Source: Kitasatospora xanthocidica (GTDB lineage Bacteria; Actinomycetota; Actinomycetes; Streptomycetales; Streptomycetaceae). From it: a stretch of DNA of 64,000 bases. The DNA lies in contig NZ_BNBY01000021.1 in the NCBI RefSeq assembly GCF_014656195.1, forward strand, positions 62,001-126,000, given 5' to 3'. The position numbers and the translations under genes were made by a program. The notes under the pieces are model-generated. The model saw nothing but the letters and a program-made list of their open reading frames with translations. It was not told the DNA's origin and ran no database searches. Shown here piece by piece: positions 33,242 to 42,115 of this stretch. Position 1 is the stretch's first letter. The number at the start of each line of letters is the position of its first letter.

Positions 33242-34983
33242 CTCGGGTCCTCCCTGGTGATCGTGTTCCCGTGGCCGCTCACGATCTTCCCGATGTTGGG
33301 GAGCGAGTCGCCGCCCTTGCCGTGCTTCCCGAAATAGTTGTCGTGGGAGTCGGTGACGGTCCCGTCCGCCACCGAGAAGCGCTGCCCGCCGAAGCTCTCG
33401 CTCGCCGGGTCAGTGCCGTGCCAGGAGCCGTCGGGATTCGTGATCGCCTCGACCGCGGCCCAGCCGGGGATGAGCATCCCGGGGGACGGCGCGTCCGCGA
33501 CGGGGTCGTACTTGGCCGTGCCGACGTACACGTGGTCCGCACCGATCCCGAGCTGTGACGCCTTGTCCACCCCGACACCCGGGCTGCCGACCAGGACGAT
33601 GTCGTCGACCGGCAGGCCGCCGGGCTGCTGGGTCGCCTTCCCGACCACCAGGGAGCCGTAGCTGTGCCCCTGCGCGGTCATGTGGGCCGGCTCGCCCTCG
33701 TGGGTGGCCCGGAGACCGGTGAGGAACTTGTTGTACGCGGCCCCGCCCTCCTCCGCCCGGTCCTGCATGAGCACCGAGGGGCCGTCCAGTTGCGGCGCGT
33801 CGTACCCCAGCCAGAACACGGACGCGACGCTCGGCGTCTCCTTGTTGTCCGTCGCGCTCGTCACCGCGGCATCGTAGACGCGCTTCGCCGTCATGGCGTC
33901 GCCCCCTCCGACGCCGGACACTGTGCTGTTCAGCCCGGGCACCAGGGAGGAGACGTTGCGGGCCTTGTCCGGGTCGCCCCAGGACACGATCGCGCGGCCC
34001 TGCCCCTGATCGCCGATCCCCAGCAGCAGCAGCGGCGGGTCGGAGTTCGGCCCGCCCACACCGTTGTCCAGTTTGCCGTCGAGCCGGTTCTGGATGGACT
34101 GGAAGCCGTCGAGCTTCTCCTGCAGGGCGTCGCGCTTGGCCTTCCACTCCGTGTAGGCGGGGTTCGGGCGGATGAACCTGCCGGTACCGATGGTGGCGGC
34201 CGGCGCGGGGCCGAGGTTGGCGAGCTGGATCTGGCGGTCCTGGATCAGGTTCTTCAGGTTGGTGCGGTTGGCCTGGTCGCGGGCGGCGGCGGGGATGCCG
34301 TCGAGGTTGCCGATCAGGTCCGGGTGGTTGAGGATCATCCGCTGCTGCTGAGCGTCGGTCAGGCCGTTCCACCAGGTCTTGACGCTGTTCGGGTCGGTGC
34401 CGGCGGCGGGGATCTGGTGGAGCGCGTTCGCGGCGTCCGTGTCGGCCTTCGCGGTGGCGGCGTCGAGGCCGGTTCCGTTGCTCGCGTTGGTGGCGAGGTG
34501 GTTGAGCCGGGCGCTGATGGTCTGGTCGGTGTGGTCGGCCTCGGTGAGCGCGGCGGTGATCCGCTTGCTGATCGCCTGGGCGGTGGCCTCGGCCTTGTCA
34601 CCGGCGTAGTTGGCGGAGTTGGGGTCGTTGTCCCAGGTGATGCGGCCGTCGGGGGCCACGGTCATCTTGTTGTTCTTCGCGTCGTCCAGCGCGCTGATCA
34701 GGTGGGCCTGGGCCGCCGCGATGCCCTCGGCGGCGTCGGCGAGCGCCTTGCTGACGAGGTCCAGTTCCTGCTTCGCGGACTGGAGTTCGGTGCCCAGGAA
34801 CTGGATCCGGGTGTTGGCGTGGCCGGCGGCGGTGCCGGTCCACCCGGAGTGGTTGAGGCGGTCGACGACCTCGTGCTGCCAGGACTCGATGTGCTGACCG
34901 AAGGCCGAGTAGAGCGCGTCGAAGGCGTTCTTCGCGGTGGTGATGTTGTTGATGTTGGCGTCGTAGAGCGTCTTGATGTCCAT
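33238..34983 (-). CDS. DUF1023 alpha/beta hydrolase with WXG-like helical N-terminus
   Basis: A 581-residue protein. Residues 1-230 are helical with WXG-like spacing (HSGWTGTAAGHANTRIQFL), as in ESX/type VII-associated proteins. The C-terminal half is the DUF1023 hydrolase: GLNSTVSGVGGG, the nucleophile elbow GHSYGS, and an acid and His expected in ADAPSPG and DSHDNYFG. Proteins of this type in actinobacteria are thought to be exported effectors or cell-surface lipases. The ATG at 34983 is four bases after the Esx-like gene stop, and the stop overlaps the next gene. The substrate is unknown. Confidence 0.82.
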   Translation of the reverse strand: MDIKTLYDANINNITTAKNAFDALYSAFGQHIESWQHEVVDRLNHSGWTGTAAGHANTRIQFLGTELQSAKQELDLVSKALADAAEGIAAAQAHLISALDDAKNNKMTVAPDGRITWDNDPNSANYAGDKAEATAQAISKRITAALTEADHTDQTISARLNHLATNASNGTGLDAATAKADTDAANALHQIPAAGTDPNSVKTWWNGLTDAQQQRMILNHPDLIGNLDGIPAAARDQANRTNLKNLIQDRQIQLANLGPAPAATIGTGRFIRPNPAYTEWKAKRDALQEKLDGFQSIQNRLDGKLDNGVGGPNSDPPLLLLGIGDQGQGRAIVSWGDPDKARNVSSLVPGLNSTVSGVGGGDAMTAKRVYDAAVTSATDNKETPSVASVFWLGYDAPQLDGPSVLMQDRAEEGGAAYNKFLTGLRATHEGEPAHMTAQGHSYGSLVVGKATQQPGGLPVDDIVLVGSPGVGVDKASQLGIGADHVYVGTAKYDPVADAPSPGMLIPGWAAVEAITNPDGSWHGTDPASESFGGQRFSVADGTVTDSHDNYFGKHGKGGDSLPNIGKIVSGHGNTITREDPR

Positions 34984-34987
34984 CGGG

Positions 34988-35389
34988 CTACTCGGCCGCC
35001 TTCGCGCTCGAAGGCTTGACGGGGCCCGGGACGACGACCGTGCCGAAGGGGTCCGGCTCGGCCGGGGCCGGGGCGGCCGGGTTCCGCATGCTCGTGTGGA
35101 CGTCCTTCTCGACCTGCCGGTAGTAGGTGGCCGTCGTGCCGAGCTTGGTGCCGACGTCCCCCATGTCACCGGCGAGCTTGTCCAGCAGCGTCTTCCAGTT
35201 CGTCCCGCAGTTCTGGACGGCGGTTGCCGTGAGCCAGCCCTGCAGGGTGCCGGCCGCCTGGTTGCACGGCTCCGCGAGTTTCGACGTCTCGCCCGGTATC
35301 AGACCGCCGATGTGCTGCGCGCTCTGCCCGCAGCCGTCGAGTTCGGCCGGCTTGACCTTGAACTGCAAGCCCGCGTCAGGATCTGCCAT
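34988..35389 (-). CDS. Esx/WXG100-like small protein
   Basis: A 133-residue, mainly helical protein: KVKPAELDGCGQSAQHIGGL forms a first helix, and a second follows NWKTLLDKLAGDMGDVGTKLGTTATYYRQVEKDV, with a turn containing GWL/NCGTNW in place of a strict WXG. The tail is Pro-rich. Its position directly upstream of a DUF1023 hydrolase and the helix-turn-helix layout fit a chaperone or delivery partner for the type VII system. The core ESX genes (EccC and others) are not in the window. Confidence 0.65.
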   Translation of the reverse strand: MADPDAGLQFKVKPAELDGCGQSAQHIGGLIPGETSKLAEPCNQAAGTLQGWLTATAVQNCGTNWKTLLDKLAGDMGDVGTKLGTTATYYRQVEKDVHTSMRNPAAPAPAEPDPFGTVVVPGPVKPSSAKAAE

Positions 35390-35484
35390 GCATGCCCCCC
35401 ATGCGTTCGGGCCGGTGACCGGCCCGCCCGTGCGTTCGAAAACCGACCACGCATGCTAACGGATTCGATCCGGAGGAAGATCGC

Positions 35485-36441
35485 CTAGGGGCGGAAGGTG
35501 CGCCGGTAGGTGTCCGGTGGGACGCCGACGCTGCGGTGGAAGTGGCGGCGCAGGGTGGTGGCGGTGCCCATGCCGGTGGCCGTGGCGATGGTGTCGACGG
35601 TGGCGTCGGTGGTTTCCAGCAGTTCCTGGGCGTGGCGGATGCGTTGGGTGTGGAGCCACTGCAGTGGTGTGGTGCCGGTGAGGTGCTTGAAGTGGCGGCC
35701 GAGGTGGCGTGAGCTCATGCGGGCCTGGCGGGCCAGGTCTTCGACGGTGAGCGGCTGGTCGAGTCGCTTGAGTGCCCAGGGGAAGAGTTCGCCGAGGGGG
35801 TGGTTGCCCGGGGCGGGGAGGGGGGTGGCGATGAACTGGGCCTGGCCGCCGTCCCGGTGCGGTGGGACGACCAGGCGGCGGGCGATCCTGTTGGCGTTGG
35901 CGGAGCCGTGGTCGAGGCGGACCAGGTGGAGGCAGAGGTCCATGGCGGCGGCCTTGCCGGCGGAGGTGAGGACGTCGCCGTTGTCGACGTAGAGGACGTC
36001 CGGGTCGACGGTGGCGGCGGGGTGGCGCCGGGCCAGTTCCCGGGTGTGGGCCCAGTGGGTGGTGGCGCGTCTGCCGTCGAGCAGTCCGGCCGCTCCCAGG
36101 ACGAAGGCGCCGGTGCACAGTGAGACGACGCGGGCGCCGGCCTGGTGGGCGGCGCGGACCGCGTCGACCAGCTCGGCGGGCGGTTCGCGGTCGGTGTCGG
36201 CCCAGCCGGGGACTATCACGGTGTCGGCGTGGGGGAGGTGGTCGAGTCCGTGGTCGGGGTCCAGCCGGAAGCGGTCGAGGCGTACCGGGCCGGGTCCGCA
36301 GAGGGAGAAGTCGTACCAGGGGTCGACGAGGTGGGTCAGGTCGGATCCGAAGACCTCGACGGCGACGGACAGTTCGTAGTGGAGCATGCCGTCGGTGACG
36401 GCCAGTGCGACCCTGTGCATGTCCGAAAGTGTACGCGTCAT
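35485..36441 (-). CDS. GlxA/FtrA-type AraC-family regulator (DJ-1/PfpI plus HTH)
   Basis: A 318-residue regulator. Residues about 10-185 form a DJ-1/PfpI-like domain (TVIVPGWAD, RVVSLCTGAFVLGAAGLLDGRRATTHW, with Cys in the nucleophile-elbow position). Residues about 220-315 are an AraC HTH (LTVEDLARQARMSSRHLGRHFKHLTGTTPLQWL). Such regulators usually control a neighbouring enzyme gene. The divergent gene at 36550 encodes a saccharopine-dehydrogenase-like oxidoreductase and is the likely target. The start could also be the ATG at 36420, which lies closer to the domain. Confidence 0.87.
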   Translation of the reverse strand: MTRTLSDMHRVALAVTDGMLHYELSVAVEVFGSDLTHLVDPWYDFSLCGPGPVRLDRFRLDPDHGLDHLPHADTVIVPGWADTDREPPAELVDAVRAAHQAGARVVSLCTGAFVLGAAGLLDGRRATTHWAHTRELARRHPAATVDPDVLYVDNGDVLTSAGKAAAMDLCLHLVRLDHGSANANRIARRLVVPPHRDGGQAQFIATPLPAPGNHPLGELFPWALKRLDQPLTVEDLARQARMSSRHLGRHFKHLTGTTPLQWLHTQRIRHAQELLETTDATVDTIATATGMGTATTLRRHFHRSVGVPPDTYRRTFRP

Positions 36442-36549
36442 GTCGTTTCCGACACTCACATGGGGTGCCGCCGGACGGACAGGATTGGGGGTGTCGGGCC
36501 GCGGCGGATCAAGACCGCGGCGGACGTTCGAGTACAGGGGAGCGGTTCC

Positions 36550-37593
36550 ATGGGGGCAGGCCAGTCGGTGGCGGTGTTCGGCGCGTACGGTCACACCGGG
36601 CGGTTCGTGGTCGCGGAGCTGGCCGCGCGCGGATTCGTCCCGGTGCCCTCCGGGCGCAACGCGCAGGCGCTGGAGGAACTGGCGGGTGAGTACGGGCTGG
36701 AGGCCCGGGTGGCGTCGGTGGACGACCCGGCCTCGCTGGACCGCGCCCTGGCGGGCACGGTGGCGGTCATCAACTGCGCGGGCCCCTTCGCCTCGACCAC
36801 CGGCCCCGTGATCGAGGCCGCGCTCCGCGCGAGGATCCCGTACCTGGACGTGGCGGCCGAGATCGAGGCCAACCTCGACACCTTCGCGCAGTACCGCGAG
36901 CCGGCCCGGGAGGCGGGAGCGGTGGTCGTCCCGGCGATGGCCTTCTTCGGCGGCCTCGGCGACCTGCTGGCCACCGCGGCGATGGGCGACTGGGCCACGG
37001 CCGACGAGGCGCACATCGCCTACGCGCTCAGCAGCTGGCACCCCACCGCCGGTACCCGGCTGTCGGGCGCGGTCTCCCGCGAGCGGCGCGGCGACCACCG
37101 GCTGCGCTACCGCGGCGGGCAGTGGGAGCGGCGCACCGATGCCGCGCCCACCCTGGAGTGGACCTTTCCGGACCCGGTGGGACGCCGCCCGGTGATCGGG
37201 GAGTTCACGATGGCGGACGTCGTGACCGTCCCCCAGCACCTGTCCGTCTCCGACGTGACCACCTACATGACCACCGAGGCGGCCCGCGACGTCGTCGCCC
37301 CCCACACCCCGGCCCCGACCGCCACCGACGCGGCCGGGCGCTCGGACCAGACCTTCCTCGTCGACGTCCTCGTCCGCTCGGGCGGGGCCGAGCGCCGCGC
37401 CACGGCCGGCGGCCAGGACATCTACGCCGTCACCGCGCCCCTGGTCGTCGAAGCCCTCGACCGCGTGCTGACCGGCCGCACCAAGGCCGTCGGCGTGGCC
37501 TCCGCCGGCGAGATCTTCGACGCCCCCGACTTCCTGCGCGCGCTCGCCCCCCACATCACCCTCGACCTGCACCCGCGGAAGGAGACCGCCTGA
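36550..37593 (+). CDS. Saccharopine dehydrogenase-like NAD(P)-binding oxidoreductase
   Basis: A 347-residue Rossmann protein. The dinucleotide motif GAYGHTGRFV is at residues about 11-20, followed by VINCAGPFASTTGPVIEAAL and IPYLDVAAE, as in saccharopine dehydrogenase NADP-binding proteins and trans-acting enoyl reductases. The C-terminal half lacks features I can assign to a substrate. It is divergent from the AraC-type regulator and convergent with the ROK gene, hence probably a single-gene unit regulated by its neighbour. The ATG at 36550 directly precedes the Rossmann strand. Confidence 0.8.
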   Translation: MGAGQSVAVFGAYGHTGRFVVAELAARGFVPVPSGRNAQALEELAGEYGLEARVASVDDPASLDRALAGTVAVINCAGPFASTTGPVIEAALRARIPYLDVAAEIEANLDTFAQYREPAREAGAVVVPAMAFFGGLGDLLATAAMGDWATADEAHIAYALSSWHPTAGTRLSGAVSRERRGDHRLRYRGGQWERRTDAAPTLEWTFPDPVGRRPVIGEFTMADVVTVPQHLSVSDVTTYMTTEAARDVVAPHTPAPTATDAAGRSDQTFLVDVLVRSGGAERRATAGGQDIYAVTAPLVVEALDRVLTGRTKAVGVASAGEIFDAPDFLRALAPHITLDLHPRKETA

Positions 37594-37605
37594 CCGAAGC
37601 TCCTC

Positions 37606-38847
37606 TCAGGGCGCCGGCAAGGACGGGCTCAGCTGGCGTCCTCCCGAGACGCGGGTGAGCGTCTCCAGCGGCCGGGTGAGCACCTCGGAGAACGCCAGTT
37701 CGGCGGCGCCGATCAGGACGGTGTCACCGCCGAGTTCGCTGACCCGCAGTCGCAGGTTCTCCCGCACCGCGGCGAGGGCATTGGTGTTGATCCGGCTGCG
37801 CACCTGTGCGGCGGATCCGAGGAAGACGTCCCGGAGGGTGCCGCCGAGGATGACCAGCTCCGGATCGAAGAGGTTGGCGAGGTTCGCGATGCCGATGCCG
37901 AGCCAGTCCCCGACGCGGTGCAGAGCCGCACGCGCGGTGACGTCCCCGTGGTCGGCGGCGACGACCACCGACCGTACGGCGTCGACCCCGGTGACGCTGC
38001 CGTCCCGGCCGGCGGCTTCCAGGAGGGCGCGCTCACCCGCCTCGGCTTCCAGGCAGCCGTGGGCGCCGCAGCCGCACGGCCGTCCCTGGTACGGGTTGAC
38101 GTTCATGTGGCCGATCTCGCCGGCGTATCCGCGCTCGCCGCGCAGGAGTTCACCGTCGGTGATCACGCCGGCGCCGATCCCGACCTCGCCGTGGAGGTAG
38201 ACGAGGTTCTGGCTGCCGCGGCCGACGCCGCGCCGATGCTCGGCGAGCGCGCCGAGATTGGCCTCGTTCGCGACGAGGACCGGGACGTCCAGGCGGAGTC
38301 GGTCGGCGAACGCGCCGCCGAAGTCGATGCCCTTCCAGCCCATGTTGGGAGTGAGGCTGATCAGCCCGTCGGGGTGGCGGACGATGCCGCGTACCGCCAC
38401 GGCGACGCCGACGCACGAACTGCCGGTCGGTGCGCGAGCCAGCATCTCGTGGGCGAATCCCGCGAGGATGTCGGCCACGTGCGCGGGGTCCTGCGGGTGC
38501 CCACCGGGCCATGGGCACTCGCGCCGGTCCAGGAACACGCCGCCGAGTCCGATGAGGGCCGCCGCCAGGCGTTCCACGCCCACGTCCGCCGCGAGGACGT
38601 GCACGCGGGTGGACTCGGGCTTCACGACCAGCGAGGGCCGCCCGGCCCGGCCGGTCTCCTGCGGCAACTCCTCACGGACCAGGCCCGCGGCCGTCAGATC
38701 GCCGACCAGGCCCAGAATGGTGCTGCGGTTGAGGCCGAGCCGGGTCGCCAGGACGGCTCGCGAGGTGGGCCCGCCGAAGTGGACCTGGCGCAGCAGGGCA
38801 CTCAGGTTGTGCTGGCGGACCTCTTCCTGGGAAGGACCGGCTTTCAT
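37606..38847 (-). CDS. ROK-family transcriptional regulator (XylR/NagC type)
   Basis: A 413-residue regulator. The N-terminal winged HTH (about 8-75) has LSALLRQVHFGGPTSRAVLATRLGLNRSTILGLVGDL. The ROK sugar-binding domain follows, with the zinc motif CGCGAHGCLEAEAG and GIGIANLANLFDPELVILGG. The sugar-binding/zinc features fit a repressor released by a monosaccharide such as xylose or glucose. It is downstream of the ABC transporter genes in the same orientation, after only 34 bases, so it may be co-transcribed and autoregulated. The TGTTG-N7-CAACA element upstream of the binding-protein gene is a candidate operator. Confidence 0.9.
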   Translation of the reverse strand: MKAGPSQEEVRQHNLSALLRQVHFGGPTSRAVLATRLGLNRSTILGLVGDLTAAGLVREELPQETGRAGRPSLVVKPESTRVHVLAADVGVERLAAALIGLGGVFLDRRECPWPGGHPQDPAHVADILAGFAHEMLARAPTGSSCVGVAVAVRGIVRHPDGLISLTPNMGWKGIDFGGAFADRLRLDVPVLVANEANLGALAEHRRGVGRGSQNLVYLHGEVGIGAGVITDGELLRGERGYAGEIGHMNVNPYQGRPCGCGAHGCLEAEAGERALLEAAGRDGSVTGVDAVRSVVVAADHGDVTARAALHRVGDWLGIGIANLANLFDPELVILGGTLRDVFLGSAAQVRSRINTNALAAVRENLRLRVSELGGDTVLIGAAELAFSEVLTRPLETLTRVSGGRQLSPSLPAP

Positions 38848-38891
38848 GGCTGGCGACCCTCATCGTCGGGGCTGGCGCCCCTCATCGTTGG
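38848..38891. repeat. 22-bp tandem duplication at the permease/ROK junction
   Basis: Two adjacent 22-nt copies (38848-38869 and 38870-38891), differing at two positions. The second copy contains the permease stop codon; the first reaches the ROK start. It is a small recent duplication that lengthened the intergenic spacer. Confidence 0.7.
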
Positions 38892-40159
38892 GCTGAGCGG
38901 CGGCGGGACATCGCGTCCACACCGGCGGCCACCAGCAGAACCGATCCCGTGACAGCGTACTTGACGCCCGAGGAGTAGCCCATCAGGCCCATGCCGTTCT
39001 GGATCACCGCGACGACCAGGCCGCCCAGCACGGCGTCGACGACGCGGCCGCGGCCGCCGAACAGGCTCGTGCCGCCGATGACGGCGCTGCCGACGGCGAG
39101 CAGCAGGACGTTGCTCCCGCCGGTGTTGGGGTCCACGGAGTTGCCCCGGGAGGCGGCGATGATGCCGCCGACGGCCGCCAGGCAGGAGCAGATGACGAAG
39201 GCGGAGGTCCGGATGAAGGCGACGCTGATCCCGGCCCGGCGGGCGGCTTCGGCGCTGCCGCCCACGGCGTAGATGTGCAGGCCGAAGCCGGTCCGCTGCA
39301 GGGTGAACGTCCCGAGCAGCAGAAGGGCTCCGATCACGGGCACGACGATGGGCACGCCCTTGAGGGAGCTGACGATGACGTTGCGGCTGCGCTCCTGGTT
39401 GAGCAGGTAGACGGCCGCGCCCCCGAGGACGACGACGGCGCCGGTGCGGACGGCGAGGAGCGCCACCGGGGTTCCGGCGAGGCCCCGGCCGAGCCGGTCG
39501 CGGCTGCGGCGCAGTTGCAGGACGGCGTAGCCGACGGCGCAGCCGGCCAGCAGGACCCAGCCGAGGACGGGGCTGAGGTTGTCGTTCGCGATGGCCAGGA
39601 TGGTCGGGTCCTTGACCGAGACGTTCGTGCCTTCCTTCAGCAGGATCAGGACGACGCCCTGGAAGCCGAGGAACGCGGCCAGCGTCACCACGAACGAGGG
39701 GATGCCGACCTTGGCGACGAGCGTGCCGATGAGCAGGCCGATGACCGCGCCGGTCAGCATGGCGGCGGCCACGGCGCCGTACCAGGGCCAGCCGTGGTTG
39801 GTCAGCAGGATGGCCAGGACCGCGGCGCACACACCGCTGGCGTATCCGGCGGACAGGTCGATCTCGCCGAGGAGCAGGACGAAGACCAGCCCCATGGCGA
39901 TGGCTATGCTGCCCGCGCTCTGGGTGAGCAGGTTGGCGAAGTTCAGGTTGGACAGGAAGACCGGGCGCAGCAGGGAGAAGAACACGCACAGGACGACCAG
40001 GCCGGCGACGGCGGGAAGGGCGCCGAGTTCGCCCGCGCGCACCTGGTCGAGGTAGCGGCGGCCGATGTCCCCGAGGCCGGCGGTCGGTGGGCGGTCTTCC
40101 TCGGAGTCGGTGGGCCGGTTCGGCCGCTCGGGCTTCTGGGGGGCGAGGGCGGAGGTCAT
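38882..40159 (-). CDS. Sugar ABC transporter permease (XylH/RbsC type)
   Basis: A 425-residue permease with about ten hydrophobic segments. The motif LLLGEIDLSAGYASG and the later GGTSLFGGRGRVVDAVLGGLVV are diagnostic of the ribose/xylose-type family. The hydrophilic N-terminal 50 residues are unremarkable. The ATG at 40159 overlaps the stop of the ATPase gene. It forms the membrane channel with the ATPase and lipoprotein encoded upstream; the adjacent ROK regulator and arabinofuranosidase/galactosidase genes suggest a pentose or hexose substrate, xylose being the best guess. Confidence 0.9.
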   Translation of the reverse strand: MTSALAPQKPERPNRPTDSEEDRPPTAGLGDIGRRYLDQVRAGELGALPAVAGLVVLCVFFSLLRPVFLSNLNFANLLTQSAGSIAIAMGLVFVLLLGEIDLSAGYASGVCAAVLAILLTNHGWPWYGAVAAAMLTGAVIGLLIGTLVAKVGIPSFVVTLAAFLGFQGVVLILLKEGTNVSVKDPTILAIANDNLSPVLGWVLLAGCAVGYAVLQLRRSRDRLGRGLAGTPVALLAVRTGAVVVLGGAAVYLLNQERSRNVIVSSLKGVPIVVPVIGALLLLGTFTLQRTGFGLHIYAVGGSAEAARRAGISVAFIRTSAFVICSCLAAVGGIIAASRGNSVDPNTGGSNVLLLAVGSAVIGGTSLFGGRGRVVDAVLGGLVVAVIQNGMGLMGYSSGVKYAVTGSVLLVAAGVDAMSRRRSAQR

Positions 40160-40935
40160 ACGGCGGCTCCGTTGGGGGTGGTCCGAGGGCCCAGGTCGCC
40201 GCTGCGGCCCGAGGTGATCAGTTCGACGACCTGTGCGTGTGTCACCTCGGAGGCCTTGACCTGAGCGGCCATCCGCCCGAGGTGCAGCGCGGCTATCCGG
40301 TCGGAGACCGCGAAGACGTCGTTCATGTTGTGCGAGATGAGCACGACGGCCAGGCCGTTGTCGGCCAGCCGGCGCACGAGTTCCAGGACCTGCGCGGTCT
40401 GGGCGACGCCCAGGGCCGCGGTGGGCTCGTCGAGGACCACGAGCTTGCTGTTCCACAGCACCGCCTTGGCGATGGCGACGGTCTGGCGCTGGCCGCCGGA
40501 GAGGCTGGAGACCTTCTGGCGAAGGGACTTGACCGTGCGTACAGACAGTCCCCGGAGCGTCGCGGCGGCCATCTCCTCCATGGTCGAGTCGTCGAGCACC
40601 AGGCCGCGGCGCTTCTCCCGCCCCAGGAACATGTTCTGCACGATGTCGAGGTTGTCGCACAGCGCGAGGTCCTGGTAGACGATCTCCACTCCGAGCGCGG
40701 CGGCGTCGCGCGGGCTGTGCACGTGGACCGGCCGGCCGTCGAAGAGGTAGTCCCCCGCGTCGATGGGGTGGATGCCGCCGATGCACTTGACGAGCGTCGA
40801 CTTGCCCGCGCCGTTGTCGCCGACGAGTGCGGTGACCTCCCCCGCGTGGGCGCTGAGCGCGATGTCGTGCAGGACCTGGACGGGGCCGAAGCTCTTGTCG
40901 ATCCCGCGCAACTCGAGAGTCGGTGTCTCTGTCAT
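40156..40935 (-). CDS. Sugar ABC transporter ATP-binding protein (XylG type)
   Basis: A 259-residue single-domain ATPase. Walker A is GDNGAGKST, the signature is SSLSGGQRQ, Walker B is LVVLDEPTAALG and the H-loop is LISHNMND. Many sugar ATPases of this family (RbsA, AraG) have two fused domains; this has one, as is usual for actinobacterial XylG-like proteins, so it acts as a homodimer. The order binding protein, ATPase, permease, ROK is one operon read on the minus strand. Confidence 0.92.
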   Translation of the reverse strand: MTETPTLELRGIDKSFGPVQVLHDIALSAHAGEVTALVGDNGAGKSTLVKCIGGIHPIDAGDYLFDGRPVHVHSPRDAAALGVEIVYQDLALCDNLDIVQNMFLGREKRRGLVLDDSTMEEMAAATLRGLSVRTVKSLRQKVSSLSGGQRQTVAIAKAVLWNSKLVVLDEPTAALGVAQTAQVLELVRRLADNGLAVVLISHNMNDVFAVSDRIAALHLGRMAAQVKASEVTHAQVVELITSGRSGDLGPRTTPNGAAV

Positions 40936-41014
40936 GGGTGAGGCTCCTGGGGATTGGCGGGGTGGGCCCCGCGCCGCGGGCGGCCGGGGCCCACTGGTGA
41001 GGCCGGTATGCGCG

Positions 41015-42115
41015 CTACTTGATGCCGGCCTTCGTGCACAGCGCGTCGTAGTCGCCGGTGCACAGCTGCGCCTTGGTGACGTAGCCGTCGTTGATGACGT
41101 CCTGGATGTTGTTCTTGACGACGGCTTCGGGCGTCAGCAGCACCGACGGGACGTCGCGGTTGCCCGTCGGGTCGTGGACGGTGGCGCTGGTCTGGCCCTT
41201 CTTGCCGCCGGCCAGCTCGACCGCGAGGGCCGACACGGCGTCGGCCTCCTTCTTCACGGCCTTGTAGACGGTCATGCACTGATCGCCCGCCAGGATGTTC
41301 TGCAGGCCCTGCACCGAGGCGTCCTGACCGGTGATCGGCACCTGTCCGTTGCGGTGGTTCTTGCGCAGCACGGCGATGGCCGCGTTGGCGAGGGTGTCGT
41401 TGGCCGCGAGCACCCCGCCGATGTTGGGCTGGCTGGTGTTCATCTGCTCGAAGATCGTCTGGGCCTGGGCGCTGTCCCAGTCGGGCACCGCCTGGTCGGG
41501 GCCCTTGGTGTACTCCCCGGAGGCGAACAGCGGGTCCAGCACGCTGTTGTAGCCCTTGGCGAACAGGGTGGCGTTGTTGTCCGTCGGCGAGCCGTTGAGT
41601 TCGGCGACGACGGGGTTCTTGGCGCCCATGTCGGTCAGGCACTTCGTCAGGCCCTGGCCCTGGAGCTTGCCGACCTGGTCGTTGTCGAAGCTGACGTAGT
41701 ACTGGGCGGAGCCGCCGAGGGTGAGCCGGTCGTAGTCGATGGTGGCCACGCCCTGGGTCTTGGCCTTGTCCAGGACGGCCTTGCCGGTTCCGCTGTCGAG
41801 GTTGACGATGACCAGAACGTTCACGCCACTGGTGATCATCTGGTCGGCGATCGTCTGGAACGCCTGCTTGTCGCCCTCGGCGTTCTGGATGTCGTAGTCC
41901 ACACCGGCGGCCTTGAAGGCCGCGGCGAGGTACGTCCGGTCCGCGGTCTCCCAGCGGACGGACGACTTGCTGTCCGGCAGGATCACGCCGATCTTCGGCT
42001 TCTTGGCGCCTGACGAGCCGGAACCGGAGCCGGAGCCCGAGGAACTGCAGGCGGTGACCGTGGAGAGCAGGGCTGCTGACAGGGCAGCAGTGGCGAACAG
42101 GAGCCCCTTGCGCAT
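41015..42115 (-). CDS. Sugar-binding lipoprotein of ABC transporter (XylF type)
   Basis: A 366-residue periplasmic-binding-protein-like lipoprotein. The signal peptide ends in a lipobox (STVTAC, Cys23) and is followed by a Ser/Gly linker. The mature part begins KIGVILPDSKSSVRWE, and VNVLVIVNLDSG, ELNGSPTDNN and GVLAANDTLANAAI fit xylose/ribose-binding proteins. Aromatic and charged residues in WETADRTY and DND could contact sugar. It captures a monosaccharide outside the membrane and is probably the first gene of the operon, with control by the ROK protein. Confidence 0.9.
   Translation of the reverse strand: MRKGLLFATAALSAALLSTVTACSSSGSGSGSGSSGAKKPKIGVILPDSKSSVRWETADRTYLAAAFKAAGVDYDIQNAEGDKQAFQTIADQMITSGVNVLVIVNLDSGTGKAVLDKAKTQGVATIDYDRLTLGGSAQYYVSFDNDQVGKLQGQGLTKCLTDMGAKNPVVAELNGSPTDNNATLFAKGYNSVLDPLFASGEYTKGPDQAVPDWDSAQAQTIFEQMNTSQPNIGGVLAANDTLANAAIAVLRKNHRNGQVPITGQDASVQGLQNILAGDQCMTVYKAVKKEADAVSALAVELAGGKKGQTSATVHDPTGNRDVPSVLLTPEAVVKNNIQDVINDGYVTKAQLCTGDYDALCTKAGIK

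Noticed and set aside
36145..36549. Upstream extension of the saccharopine dehydrogenase-like gene
   Set aside because: It is antisense to the AraC-type regulator; the Rossmann strand starts right after ATG 36550.
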